The notes: generated from the sequence alone by a model not told the origin. 64,000 bases of DNA from Lutimonas saemankumensis (GCF_020171465.1 NZ_JAIUZR010000003.1:1054001-1118000); one strand, 5' to 3'; positions 36,588 through 45,937 are shown, counted from the stretch's first letter. Numbers and translations are program-made.

Positions 36588-37865
36588 ATGTTAGTGAAAG
36601 ATAATCAATCTTCCAAGGCTGCCATAGCGCTGGAAGACAAGTACGGAGCTCATAATTACCACCCACTGCCAGTTGTTCTCAAAAAAGGTGATGGTGTTTT
36701 TGTATGGGACGTTGAAGGCAACAAATACTATGATTTCTTATCTGCCTATTCAGCTGTTAACCAGGGCCATTGCCATCCCAGAATAATCAATAAACTCAAG
36801 GAACAGGCGGAAACCCTGACCCTTACTTCAAGAGCGTTTTACAACGATCAGCTTGGAGTCTACGAAGAGTTTATGAGCCATTATTTTGGTTTTGATAAAA
36901 TTCTGCCTATGAATACTGGTGCGGAAGCTGTTGAAACGGCGATTAAACTTTGCAGGAAGTTTGCATATGAAAAGAAAGGGATACCTGAAAACGATGCAAA
37001 GATTATAGTTTGTGAAAATAATTTTCATGGAAGGACTACCACGGTCATTTCATTCTCAAATGATGAAACGGCAAGGAAAAATTTCGGGCCCTATACACCA
37101 GGATTTATAAAAATACCCTACGATGATGTTGAAGCGCTAAAAAAAGTCATAGAATCGACTGAAAATATTGCCGGGTTCCTTGTAGAGCCCATTCAGGGAG
37201 AAGCCGGGGTTTATGTTCCACAGGAAGGATATTTGAAAAAGGCAAGAGACCTTTGTAAAGAAAATGACATCCTTTTCATTGCCGATGAAGTTCAGACTGG
37301 AATTGCTCGAACAGGAAGATTGCTGGCAACGTGCGGAAACTGCAGTTGTCCGGAAAGAAATTGTTCCGGAATACCGGAAGTGAAACCAGATATATTAATT
37401 TTAGGAAAAGCTCTAAGCGGAGGAGCATATCCGGTTTCCGCTGTACTTGCCGATGATCAAATAATGGAAGTGATTACACCTGGGGTTCATGGATCAACTT
37501 TTGGTGGAAATCCGGTTGCAGCTGCGGTTGCCATGGAAGCTTTAAAAGTGATCAGAGATGAAGACCTGGCTTCTAATGCTTACAATCTCGGAAAGATTTT
37601 CAGAAAGGAAATGGAAGAACTTATTCAGGAAAATGATATGGTTACGATGGTAAGGGGAAAAGGCCTTTTAAATGCCATCGTCATCAACGAAAATGAGGAT
37701 AGTGACCTTGCATGGAATATTTGTATGAAACTCAAAGAAAATGGGCTTCTTGCCAAACCAACTCATGGAAATATTATCCGTTTTGCCCCTCCTTTGGTTA
37801 TGACCGAGGCGCAACTTATGGATTGTATACACATCATCAAAAAAACTTTAAATTCAATGATTTAA
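36588..37865 (+). CDS. rocD: Ornithine aminotransferase
   Basis: A 425-residue class III PLP aminotransferase. TGAEAVETA (110-118), Asp233 (ADEVQTG) and Lys274 (LGKALSGG) are the cofactor residues. It converts ornithine and 2-oxoglutarate to glutamate semialdehyde and glutamate. It is a little longer than usual because of a cysteine-rich insert at about 249-262 (Cys249, 252, 254, 259) just before the PLP lysine, which could bind a metal. Terminated by a hairpin at 37899-37921. Confidence 0.93.
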   Translation: MLVKDNQSSKAAIALEDKYGAHNYHPLPVVLKKGDGVFVWDVEGNKYYDFLSAYSAVNQGHCHPRIINKLKEQAETLTLTSRAFYNDQLGVYEEFMSHYFGFDKILPMNTGAEAVETAIKLCRKFAYEKKGIPENDAKIIVCENNFHGRTTTVISFSNDETARKNFGPYTPGFIKIPYDDVEALKKVIESTENIAGFLVEPIQGEAGVYVPQEGYLKKARDLCKENDILFIADEVQTGIARTGRLLATCGNCSCPERNCSGIPEVKPDILILGKALSGGAYPVSAVLADDQIMEVITPGVHGSTFGGNPVAAAVAMEALKVIRDEDLASNAYNLGKIFRKEMEELIQENDMVTMVRGKGLLNAIVINENEDSDLAWNICMKLKENGLLAKPTHGNIIRFAPPLVMTEAQLMDCIHIIKKTLNSMI

Positions 37866-37892
37866 TAAATTGATTTAAAGAAATTTAATTCA

Positions 37893-37927
37893 AAAAAAAG
37901 CCTTGACAACGAGTCAGGGCTTTTTCT
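37893..37927 (+). terminator. Terminator of rocD
   Basis: Nine-bp stem with one G-U pair (37899-37907 with 37913-37921) and a 3' T-run; an A-run on the left lets it serve the convergent regulator gene too. Confidence 0.8.
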
Positions 37928-37948
37928 TTATATTACGTTAAAAGCGTA

Positions 37949-38638
37949 TTAATATCCCTCCGTAAGGTGTTGAAGTTTTACTTTATCTTCGATCCTTATT
38001 TTCTTTCCTTGCAAAGAAATATACCCTTCCTTCTTGAATTCGGATAACAAACGAATCGTCGATTCCGTTGCGGTTCCAATTGCATTCGCAATTTCCTCTC
38101 TGGTCAGGGTTACCGAAATATATCCTTCCTTATCTACTCCAAATATTTTGTCAAAAAATAAGAGAGATTCTGCAAGCCTCTCTCTTACGTTTTTTTGCGC
38201 CATATTGGCAATTGAAGAGTTTGCTTCATCCAGATCCTCTGCCAATGATTTAGTGATCTCCATAGAGAATTCAGAATTATTTTTAAACAATTCCAATATC
38301 TCATGCTTTGGTATAAAACAAACATCCATTTCTTCCAATGCAGTAACGGTCAAATGCGCTACTGAATTACTAATTACAGACCTGTGGCCAACCAATTCTC
38401 CCCTTCTGATAAATCTCACTATCTGCTCTTTGCCATTAGGTGCCAGTTTGGTCAATTTACACTTCCCGTTTCGCAAACAATAAACACCTCTCAAAGATGT
38501 TCCTTCACTAAAAATCACCTCCCCTTTCTGAATATGAAGCGAGGATTTTTTCTTTGCTATTTCCTGCAACTCTCTGCCTGTTACGGAATTCAAGGAATTC
38601 AAATCTCTGATGACGCATTTTTCACAATCTTCTTTCAT
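37949..38638 (-). CDS. Crp/Fnr-family transcriptional regulator
   Basis: A 229-residue regulator with a cNMP-binding-like beta-barrel (about 30-145), a dimerisation helix and a winged HTH (about 175-215). The recognition helix ATESTIRLL keeps the Glu and Arg used by Fnr/Crp to read a TGA half-site. Cys5 and Cys8 form an N-terminal CxxC; other cysteines (54, 60) do not reproduce the four-cysteine E. coli Fnr cluster, so oxygen sensing is uncertain. The ATG at 38638 is chosen over an upstream extension because it starts the family homology and follows a TAAATTTG box. It is divergent from ccoI, so control of the cbb3 cluster is plausible. Confidence 0.88.
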   Translation of the reverse strand: MKEDCEKCVIRDLNSLNSVTGRELQEIAKKKSSLHIQKGEVIFSEGTSLRGVYCLRNGKCKLTKLAPNGKEQIVRFIRRGELVGHRSVISNSVAHLTVTALEEMDVCFIPKHEILELFKNNSEFSMEITKSLAEDLDEANSSIANMAQKNVRERLAESLLFFDKIFGVDKEGYISVTLTREEIANAIGTATESTIRLLSEFKKEGYISLQGKKIRIEDKVKLQHLTEGY

Positions 38639-38659
38639 AAATGTTAGGGTTGTTTTTTG

Positions 38660-38667
38660 CAAATTTA
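38660..38667 (-). promoter_or_regulatory. Candidate -7 box for the Crp/Fnr gene
   Basis: TAAATTTG on the minus strand fits TAnnTTTG, 21 nt before the ATG at 38638. It lies within a 14-bp perfect AT palindrome (38662-38675). Confidence 0.5.
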
Positions 38668-38740
38668 TATAAATTATAATATGATTCATTTTTTTATGTA
38701 ATTTTTTTATAAGAAATTTACCCAATTTTTCTAGGGATAT

Positions 38741-41116
38741 ATGTCTAAAGAAAATTGCTACCACTGCGGTCTTGATTGTAATGCTGAAAGAACTGAATTT
38801 GACGAAAAATCCTTTTGTTGCAATGGATGCAGGACTGTTTATGAAATTCTCAATCAAAACCAGCTTACAGGTTATTATGACCTGGAATCTAATCCTGGAA
38901 CTGCTCCGACTGACTTCAGAGGGAAGTTTGATTACCTCGATAATGAGGACATCGCAGAGCAATTGATCGAGTTCGATGATCAGGAAACTTCCGTAGCCAA
39001 TTTTTACATTCCAACCATTCATTGCAGCTCCTGTATCTGGGTTCTTGAAAATCTTCATAAGTTAAATGACGGTATTAAAATTGCCCTGGTTAATTTTCCT
39101 AAAAAAGAGGTTCGAATAACTTTTCGCAAAGGCGAAATTTCATTGAAAGAGGTAGTTGAACTTATTGCCTCTATAGGATACGAGCCCTATATAAGCCTTG
39201 ATTCGACAAATGTAAAATCCAGTAAGACAGACCGTAAGCTGATCTATCAGGTAGCCATTGCGGGATTTGCTTTTGGCAACGTAATGATGCTTTCTTTTCC
39301 CGAATATTTTCAAATGGATGAATATTGGCTTAATCGATACAAGCCTTTTTTCAGAGGGCTCATGTTTTTGTTATCCTTACCAGCGCTTCTTTATTCGGGC
39401 CAGGATTATTTTAGCTCCGCATTTAAAGGGCTAAAACATGGTATCCTAAATATAGATGTGCCAATATCGCTGGGGATTTTGGTCCTTTTTTTTCGAAGTT
39501 CCTATGAAATTATCTCTCAAACAGGACAAGGATATTTCGACAGCCTTACCGGACTTATTTTCTTCTTGCTTCTTGGAAAGATTTTCCAGCAAAAGACCTA
39601 TGGGTTTTTATCTTTTGAGCGAGACTACAAATCCTATTTCCCAATTGCAGTTACCCGAATTGCCGGAAACAATGAAGAACAGAATATCAGTATCCATGAA
39701 ATTCAGCAAGGCGACCGACTACTGATCAGAAATGATGAGATCATTCCCGTTGATGGAATACTGATAAGTAAGGAAGGGATGATCGATTACAGTTTTGTTA
39801 CGGGAGAATCAATCCCCGTTTCAAAACGGTCAGGAGATAAATTATACGCGGGTGGTAAACAAACACGTGGTGCGATAGAAATGGAGGCAATAGAGACTGT
39901 TAAACAAAGTTATCTGACACAACTCTGGAGCCATGATGTTTTTCATAAGGAGAATCCAAAAAATATCAAATCACTTACGGATTCCATCTCAAAACAATTT
40001 ACAATCATCATATTATCAATTGCATTAATATCAGGTATCTATTGGTATTTTGAGGATAAAAGTGCTGCTTTTCAGGTAGTTTCTGCAATATTGATCATTG
40101 CGTGCCCCTGCGCGCTTGCATTGTCGGCTCCATTTTCTCTCGGAAATATGATCCGTTTATTTGGAAAACATAAATTTTACCTCAAAAACACAGCAGTTAT
40201 AGAGTCTATGGCAAAAGTCAATGCCGTAGTTTTTGATAAAACAGGAACGATAACTTCAAACAGAAAATCAGAAATAATTTACGAGGGGCAGGTTCTTGAT
40301 AATAGTGAGCTTAGTATGATAAAAACCTTATTGCGTTCATCAAATCATCCCTTAAGCCGAATTCTTTATGACCATATTGACAGCAGTGACCTCGGAGACT
40401 TAAGTGAATTTGAAGAATTCACTTCGAAAGGAATCGAAGGAAGAATAGACAATAAAAGAATTTTGCTTGGTTCGGCTTCATTTGTGGGAATGAAAGATGA
40501 AAAGGGCCTTGACACTGCAGTATACGTGAGTTTCGAAAACAAAGTGAAGGGGAAATTCATTTTTAAGAATGCCTATAGAAAAGGGCTCAGGGAAATGATA
40601 AAAGAACTTGACCTTAAATACAAAATTTCACTGCTGTCCGGGGATAATGAGGGTGAAAAAGCAAGACTGGAAGATCTCCTGCCGGAAATTGAGAAGCTTT
40701 TGTTCAATCAAAAACCTGAGGACAAACTTGAGTTTATCAAATCTATGCAGGAAAACAAAGAACACGTGATGATGCTGGGAGACGGATTAAATGATGCAGG
40801 AGCATTGGCTCAAAGCAATGTTGGGGTTGCTATTTCAGAAAACATCAATGTATTTTCTCCGGCCTGCGATGGTATCCTTGATGCCAGCAGGTTCGAACAA
40901 TTGCCAGATTTTTTGCGATTAAGTAATTCAACCATTGTTGTTATTAAAGTCAGTTTTGCGATATCATTCCTCTATAACATCATTGGTCTTTTGTTTGCGG
41001 TCACTGGGAATTTATCTCCAATTGTAGCCGCCATATTAATGCCAATAAGCTCAATTTCAGTTGTTCTTTTCGCAACGGTCAGCACTAATTATTTAGCAAA
41101 AAAAATATTATCTTAG
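38741..41116 (+). CDS. ccoI: Copper-translocating P-type ATPase for cbb3 oxidase assembly (CcoI)
   Basis: A 791-residue P1B-ATPase. The N-terminal cysteine cluster (CYHCGLDC and CCNGC, residues 6-30) and an HMA-like domain with HCSSC bind metal; the membrane CPCAL motif, DKTGT phosphorylation site and GDGLNDAGAL hinge are all intact. CcoI exports Cu for the CuB site of CcoN. It heads the cbb3 cluster and is divergent from the Crp/Fnr gene with a 102-nt gap. Confidence 0.93.
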   Translation: MSKENCYHCGLDCNAERTEFDEKSFCCNGCRTVYEILNQNQLTGYYDLESNPGTAPTDFRGKFDYLDNEDIAEQLIEFDDQETSVANFYIPTIHCSSCIWVLENLHKLNDGIKIALVNFPKKEVRITFRKGEISLKEVVELIASIGYEPYISLDSTNVKSSKTDRKLIYQVAIAGFAFGNVMMLSFPEYFQMDEYWLNRYKPFFRGLMFLLSLPALLYSGQDYFSSAFKGLKHGILNIDVPISLGILVLFFRSSYEIISQTGQGYFDSLTGLIFFLLLGKIFQQKTYGFLSFERDYKSYFPIAVTRIAGNNEEQNISIHEIQQGDRLLIRNDEIIPVDGILISKEGMIDYSFVTGESIPVSKRSGDKLYAGGKQTRGAIEMEAIETVKQSYLTQLWSHDVFHKENPKNIKSLTDSISKQFTIIILSIALISGIYWYFEDKSAAFQVVSAILIIACPCALALSAPFSLGNMIRLFGKHKFYLKNTAVIESMAKVNAVVFDKTGTITSNRKSEIIYEGQVLDNSELSMIKTLLRSSNHPLSRILYDHIDSSDLGDLSEFEEFTSKGIEGRIDNKRILLGSASFVGMKDEKGLDTAVYVSFENKVKGKFIFKNAYRKGLREMIKELDLKYKISLLSGDNEGEKARLEDLLPEIEKLLFNQKPEDKLEFIKSMQENKEHVMMLGDGLNDAGALAQSNVGVAISENINVFSPACDGILDASRFEQLPDFLRLSNSTIVVIKVSFAISFLYNIIGLLFAVTGNLSPIVAAILMPISSISVVLFATVSTNYLAKKILS

Positions 41117-41143
41117 CTCAGCAATACCTGAAGTAATTTTTAA

Positions 41144-41165
41144 AAACATGACTTTTATCATGTTT
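41144..41165. promoter_or_regulatory. Dyad ahead of ccoS, candidate Crp/Fnr-family operator
   Basis: AAACATGA (41144-41151) and TCATGTTT (41158-41165) are exact inverted repeats with a 6-nt spacer, the TGA-N6-TCA geometry of Crp sites. The dyad centre is about 42 nt upstream of the expected start site if TTAATTTG at 41184-41191 is the -7 box. There is no T-run, so it is not a typical terminator of ccoI. Regulator identity is inferred. Confidence 0.45.
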
Positions 41166-41212
41166 AAGATATGTTACTTTTTGTTAATTTGTTGCAACTA
41201 AAAAAATCAGTA

Positions 41213-41404
41213 ATGAATATAATATTCATGCTTATCATTGCAAGTCTTGTCATTGCAGTCTTATTTTTTATTTTATTTGTCAAATCGGTCAGGACCGGAC
41301 AGTATGATGACGTTTATACGCCATCGGTCAGGATGCTGTTTGACGATGAATTGGTTGAGGACAAATCATCCGCAAAAAAAAACAATCAAGAATCAATCAA
41401 CTAA
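41213..41404 (+). CDS. ccoS: cbb3 oxidase assembly protein CcoS
   Basis: A 63-residue protein with one N-terminal TM helix (about 3-22) and the short cytosolic tail with YDDVYTPSVRML typical of CcoS, needed for cofactor insertion into cbb3 oxidase. The ATG at 41213 is used rather than 41171 because it gives the family length and puts the start behind the promoter region. Immediately upstream of ccoNO (21-nt gap). Confidence 0.85.
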   Translation: MNIIFMLIIASLVIAVLFFILFVKSVRTGQYDDVYTPSVRMLFDDELVEDKSSAKKNNQESIN

Positions 41405-41425
41405 ATTATTATCAAAATTATTCAA

Positions 41426-43570
41426 ATGGAAAAAGAACAATTTTATTACGACAACAAAATAGTAAAAATGTTTCTTGTCGCTACCATTCTATGGGGTGTG
41501 GTGGGAATGTTGGTGGGGCTAATAGTAGCCTTGCTGTTCATTTTCCCCAATTTGCTCGAAGGTATTTCATGGCTTAGTTTTGGTCGTATCAGACCACTGC
41601 ATACAAATGCTGTGATTTTTGCTTTTGTTGGGAACAGCATTTTTATGGGGATCTATTATTCGATGCAGCGCCTGTTGAAGACCAGGATGTTCAGCGATAC
41701 GTTAAGCAAAATTCATTTTTGGGGCTGGCAATTGATAATTGTTGCTGCTGCCATTACACTTCCGCTGGGAATTACAAGTTCTAAGGAATATGCGGAGTTG
41801 GAATGGCCCATTGATATCGCTATAACCCTGATTTGGGTGGTAATGGGTATCAATATGATCGGAACCATTTTAAAAAGGCGTCAGCGGCATATTTACGTTG
41901 CCATCTGGTTTTATCTTGCAACCCTGATTACAGTAGCTGTCCTCCACATATTCAACAACCTTGAATTACCAGTTACAGGTTTTAAAAGTTATTCTATTTA
42001 CGCTGGTGTGCAGGATGCCCTGGTTCAATGGTGGTATGGGCACAATGCGGTTGCTTTCTTTTTGACAACTCCTGTTCTTGGTTTGATGTACTACTTTGTG
42101 CCAAAAGTTGCCAACAGGCCGGTTTATTCCTACAGACTATCCATCATACATTTTTGGTCACTGATCTTTATTTACATATGGGCAGGACCACACCATTTAC
42201 TGTATACAGCTCTTCCTGAATGGGCGCAAAACCTTGGAACCGTGTTTTCAGTAATGCTTATTTTCCCTTCTTGGGGTGGTATGATCAATGGTTTACTTAC
42301 TCTCAGAGGAGCATGGGATAAAGTTAGAGAAGATCCTGTTCTAAAGTTCTTTGTTGTTGCCATCACAGGTTACGGTATGTCTACGTTTGAGGGACCAATG
42401 CTTTCATTTAAAACACTTAACGCCATCGGCCATTACACTGACTGGATCGTAGGTCATGTTCATATTGGTGCACTGGCATGGAACGGGTTTATGGCTGCCG
42501 GTATTATTTACTGGCTGGCAACCAAGCTTTGGAAAACAGATTTGTACTCAACGAAACTGGCAAATATTCATTTCTGGCTTGGAACCCTGGGTATTCTGTT
42601 CTATGCCCTTCCACTTTATGTAGCAGGATTTACTCAGGCTGCCATGTGGAAGCAATTCAACCCTGACGGAACGCTCGTCTATGGAAACTTTTTGGAAACT
42701 GTAACCCAGATCATGCCCATGTATATGATGCGTGCATTTGGAGGAACTTTGTACCTTGCAGGATTCATCCTTCTTGCATACAATGTAATCAAAACGGCAA
42801 AGGCCGGGTCTGCTGTTGAAGATGAACTAGCAGAGGCAGCTCCGTTGAAGAAAATATCTCCGGCAAGAGTTGCAGGAGAAGGGTTCCATTCTTGGCTAGA
42901 GAGAAGAACAATATTATTTACTTTCTTAGTGGTAATAGCGGTTGCCATTGGAGGAGCAGTGGAAATTATTCCTCTGTTAACGGTTGATTCAAATATTCCG
43001 AAAATTACCTCTGTCAAACCATATACTCCGCTTGAATTGGAAGGTAGAGACATTTATATAAGAGAGGGCTGTAACAACTGTCATTCACAAATGATACGTC
43101 CTTTCCGTTCTGAAGTGGAACGCTACGGCGAATACTCAAAAGCTGGTGAATTTGTTTATGATTTTCCATTCTTGTGGGGATCAAAAAGAACGGGTCCGGA
43201 TGTGCACAGAATTGGAGGAAAATACAATGACAACTGGCATTTTAACCATATGCTTGATCCGCGAACTACATCTCCAGGGTCTATCATGCCTCAATATCCC
43301 TGGTTAATTACGGATGACCTCGATGTGTCTCAAACTGTAAATAAGGTTAATGCCATGGTCACACTAGGTGTCCCTTATACGCAATTTGAGTTGGACAAGG
43401 CAGTATATTTATTGCAGAATCAGGCAAAAGAGATTGAAAAAAGTTTAAGACAGGATCCTGAATTTGTCAAGAACTATGGGAACTCTGAAATAGAAAAGAA
43501 GGAAATAGTTGCTCTTATTGCTTATTTACAACGATTAGGAACCGATATTAAGGCAGAGGCCGAAGAATAA
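41426..43570 (+). CDS. ccoNO: Fused cbb3 cytochrome c oxidase subunits I and II (CcoNO)
   Basis: A 714-residue fusion. The CcoN half (about 1-490, twelve TM helices) has the heme and CuB histidines RPLHTNA, WYGHNAV, GPHHLLY and VGHVHIG. The CcoO half (about 500-714) has a TM anchor and one CNNCH heme-c site. It reduces O2 to water at high affinity and pumps protons. N and O are separate genes in Proteobacteria; the fusion is common in Bacteroidota. Confidence 0.95.
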   Translation: MEKEQFYYDNKIVKMFLVATILWGVVGMLVGLIVALLFIFPNLLEGISWLSFGRIRPLHTNAVIFAFVGNSIFMGIYYSMQRLLKTRMFSDTLSKIHFWGWQLIIVAAAITLPLGITSSKEYAELEWPIDIAITLIWVVMGINMIGTILKRRQRHIYVAIWFYLATLITVAVLHIFNNLELPVTGFKSYSIYAGVQDALVQWWYGHNAVAFFLTTPVLGLMYYFVPKVANRPVYSYRLSIIHFWSLIFIYIWAGPHHLLYTALPEWAQNLGTVFSVMLIFPSWGGMINGLLTLRGAWDKVREDPVLKFFVVAITGYGMSTFEGPMLSFKTLNAIGHYTDWIVGHVHIGALAWNGFMAAGIIYWLATKLWKTDLYSTKLANIHFWLGTLGILFYALPLYVAGFTQAAMWKQFNPDGTLVYGNFLETVTQIMPMYMMRAFGGTLYLAGFILLAYNVIKTAKAGSAVEDELAEAAPLKKISPARVAGEGFHSWLERRTILFTFLVVIAVAIGGAVEIIPLLTVDSNIPKITSVKPYTPLELEGRDIYIREGCNNCHSQMIRPFRSEVERYGEYSKAGEFVYDFPFLWGSKRTGPDVHRIGGKYNDNWHFNHMLDPRTTSPGSIMPQYPWLITDDLDVSQTVNKVNAMVTLGVPYTQFELDKAVYLLQNQAKEIEKSLRQDPEFVKNYGNSEIEKKEIVALIAYLQRLGTDIKAEAEE

Positions 43571-43582
43571 AAAAAAGCGATT

Positions 43583-43774
43583 ATGTTAAAATATATAAAA
43601 CATCATTTAGATTCGATGACGGGGGTTGAAATATATCCTATCATTTCGCTGCTTCTCTTTTTTCTGGTCTTTACAACAATGTTGATCATTGTTCTGAAAA
43701 TGCCAAAAAAGAATATTGATAAACTAAGTAATTTACCTTTAGATAACGACATAAAAAATACACATCATGAGTGA
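43583..43774 (+). CDS. ccoQ: cbb3 oxidase subunit CcoQ/FixQ-like
   Basis: A 63-residue protein with one TM helix (about 17-39), matching CcoQ in size, topology and position between ccoNO and ccoP. CcoQ stabilises the oxidase core. It overlaps ccoP by 8 nt. Confidence 0.8.
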   Translation: MLKYIKHHLDSMTGVEIYPIISLLLFFLVFTTMLIIVLKMPKKNIDKLSNLPLDNDIKNTHHE

Positions 43775-44405
43775 TAATAAACAAAAAAGTGGTTGGAAAA
43801 AATTCCTTCAGTCTATGACCAAGGCTCATGAACTTGGGAAAGAAGAAGAAATCATGACCGATCATGACTATGACGGAATAAAAGAACTGGACAATGTACT
43901 TCCACCATGGTGGAAATATGGATTCTACATTACCATAGCCATTGGTATTTTCTATTACATCCAGGTATTCACAAATTCAGAAGAATACAGCCAGGAGAAA
44001 GAATATGCCGCTGAGGTTGAAAAAGGAAAACAAGAAGTTGAAGCCTATAAAGCAGCCAATCCTGAACTTTTTAAACTGGATGCCACCCTGTTAACCGATG
44101 ATGCCAGCCTTGCAGCTGGTAAGAAAAATTTTGATGCCTATTGCGTTGCCTGCCATATGGCCGACGGAGGTGGAGGAATTGGTCCTAATCTCACCGATGA
44201 TAATTGGATTCTTGGAGGGGGAATGGAAAATATATTAAAGACTCTCAATGAAGGTGGTCGAGCCGGAAAAGGTATGATCTCCTGGAAAAATACATTTAAT
44301 AATGATGAACTTCAGCAACTTGCCAGCTATGTGATTTCCCTGAATGGAACCACACCAGCCAACCCTAAAGAAGCCGAAGGAGACATCATTTGGAGCAAAC
44401 AGTAG
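43767..44405 (+). CDS. ccoP: cbb3 oxidase subunit CcoP, mono-heme form
   Basis: A 212-residue subunit. The N-terminal cytosolic part and one TM helix (about 51-67) carry the CcoP N-terminal motif VLPPWWKYGFY. The cytochrome c domain has only one CVACH site (about residue 127-131) with a distal Met (GKGMISW). Proteobacterial CcoP normally has two CxxCH sites and about 300 residues, so this oxidase has one c-heme fewer. Confidence 0.9.
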   Translation: MSDNKQKSGWKKFLQSMTKAHELGKEEEIMTDHDYDGIKELDNVLPPWWKYGFYITIAIGIFYYIQVFTNSEEYSQEKEYAAEVEKGKQEVEAYKAANPELFKLDATLLTDDASLAAGKKNFDAYCVACHMADGGGGIGPNLTDDNWILGGGMENILKTLNEGGRAGKGMISWKNTFNNDELQQLASYVISLNGTTPANPKEAEGDIIWSKQ

Positions 44406-44467
44406 TTTAATCATTAGTTCTCGCTTGTGTGAACTACTGTGTTTTTGATTTTTTTAGTTAGTAGTAG

Positions 44468-44506
44468 AAAAGGCTACGGTTGTCGTTAACGGCGAAGTAG
44501 CCTTTT
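44468..44506 (+). terminator. Long hairpin between ccoP and ccoG
   Basis: Outer 10-bp arms 44468-44477 and 44497-44506 enclose a second small stem around TTAA. The run of four T residues is short, so it may be a partial terminator or an mRNA stability element that lowers ccoG expression relative to ccoNOQP. Confidence 0.5.
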
Positions 44507-44522
44507 CAAATACCCCCGCTTT

Positions 44523-45929
44523 ATGGATAAGAATGAACAGGAAAATTTTAGAGACAGCATTGCCACTATTAACGAAGAAGGAAAAAGGAATTTTATTCAT
44601 CCTAAAAAACCGAAAGGACGTTATACTTCATACCGTACCTATGTAAGCTGGTTTCTTCTCGCCATATTATTTGCTTCTCCTTTTATCAAAATCAATGGGA
44701 ATCAGTTTCTGCTATTCAATATCATAGATCGAAAGTTCAATATTTTTGGGCAACCCTTCTGGCCTCAGGACTTTTATTTACTGGTTTTATCATTATTGGT
44801 TTCGGTTGTTTTTATCATTCTATTTACAGTCATTTTTGGTCGAATCTTTTGTGGCTGGATGTGTCCGCAAACCATTTTTATGGAAATGGTTTTTCGAAAA
44901 ATTGAATATTGGATAGAAGGGGATCGCAACAAGCAGATTAAACTCTCGAAACAACCCTGGAATGCGGAAAAAATAAGTAAAAAATCAATAAAATGGTTTC
45001 TGTTTGCTGTGGTATCTTTTATGATCGCCAATGCTTTTCTGGCCTACTTCATTGGAGGTGATGTACTGATTCAGCACGTGAAGGACGGGCCTTTTGAACA
45101 TGTTGATACCTTTCTCAAATTGTTGGTATTCACCGCTGTTTTCTATTTTGTATTCGCCTGGTTCAGGGAGCAGGTTTGTATCATCGCATGCCCATATGGA
45201 AGGCTTCAGGGAGTCCTGTTAGACAACAAATCCATTGTTGTGGCTTACGACCACAAAAGAGGTGAAAACCGTCAAAAATTAAGAAAGAAAGAAAACAGGG
45301 AAGAAAAGTCTTATGGTGATTGTATTGACTGTAAACAATGCGTCCTGGTATGCCCTACCGGTATTGATATAAGAAACGGAACCCAATTGGAATGTGTAAA
45401 TTGTACAGCCTGTATTGATGCCTGTGATACTATCATGGATACCGTGGGATTTGAACGTGGACTTATCAGATATGCCTCGGAAAACAATATCGAAAAGGGC
45501 GAAAAATTCTCCTATAATGCCAGGATCAAAAGTTATATTGTGGTGCTTACCCTACTCCTGACCTTTTTAGTAACTTTGCTTTTTTTAAGAAATGATGTTC
45601 AGGCAAACTTCCTTCATTTACCGGGCCAGTTATACTCCACAGAGGGGGAAACGATAAGTAATGTTTACACATTTAAACTGATCAACAAAACCAACAACCC
45701 TTTTGAAGGAATAGACATCAGGCTTATGTCGCATGAAGGAAAAATTGAAGTGGTGGGCGGACAGATCAACATACCAAAAGGGGGACTTTTTGAAGGAACT
45801 CTTTTTGTAAAGATTGATAAAAGTGAATTATCGTCATCAAAAGAAAAAATTGAACTGGGAATATATGCGGATGGAGAATTAATAGAAGAATCTCATACAA
45901 ATTTTTCTTCTCCGCTACAGGTTAAATAA
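44523..45929 (+). CDS. ccoG: cbb3 assembly ferredoxin-like protein CcoG
   Basis: A 468-residue membrane protein with about five TM helices, the CGWMCPQ motif (about 117-123) and two [4Fe-4S] ferredoxin sites (CIDCKQCVLVCP and CVNCTACIDAC), then a C-terminal Ig-like periplasmic domain (about 360-468). CcoG reduces Cu(II) during cbb3 assembly. It is separated from ccoP by the 44468-44506 hairpin, so its expression may be lower. Confidence 0.93.
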   Translation: MDKNEQENFRDSIATINEEGKRNFIHPKKPKGRYTSYRTYVSWFLLAILFASPFIKINGNQFLLFNIIDRKFNIFGQPFWPQDFYLLVLSLLVSVVFIILFTVIFGRIFCGWMCPQTIFMEMVFRKIEYWIEGDRNKQIKLSKQPWNAEKISKKSIKWFLFAVVSFMIANAFLAYFIGGDVLIQHVKDGPFEHVDTFLKLLVFTAVFYFVFAWFREQVCIIACPYGRLQGVLLDNKSIVVAYDHKRGENRQKLRKKENREEKSYGDCIDCKQCVLVCPTGIDIRNGTQLECVNCTACIDACDTIMDTVGFERGLIRYASENNIEKGEKFSYNARIKSYIVVLTLLLTFLVTLLFLRNDVQANFLHLPGQLYSTEGETISNVYTFKLINKTNNPFEGIDIRLMSHEGKIEVVGGQINIPKGGLFEGTLFVKIDKSELSSSKEKIELGIYADGELIEESHTNFSSPLQVK

Positions 45930-45937
45930 TATATTAT

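Noticed and set aside
38662-38675. 14-bp AT palindrome between the Crp/Fnr gene and ccoI as an operator
   Set aside because: It consists only of A and T in an AT-rich intergenic region and overlaps the -7 box; chance occurrence is likely, and it lacks the TGA/TCA core.
38639-39058. N-terminal extension of the Crp/Fnr regulator to an ATG at 39058
   Set aside because: The extension is antisense to ccoI, has no regulator homology, and runs through the regulator's own promoter; the ATG at 38638 begins the family sequence.
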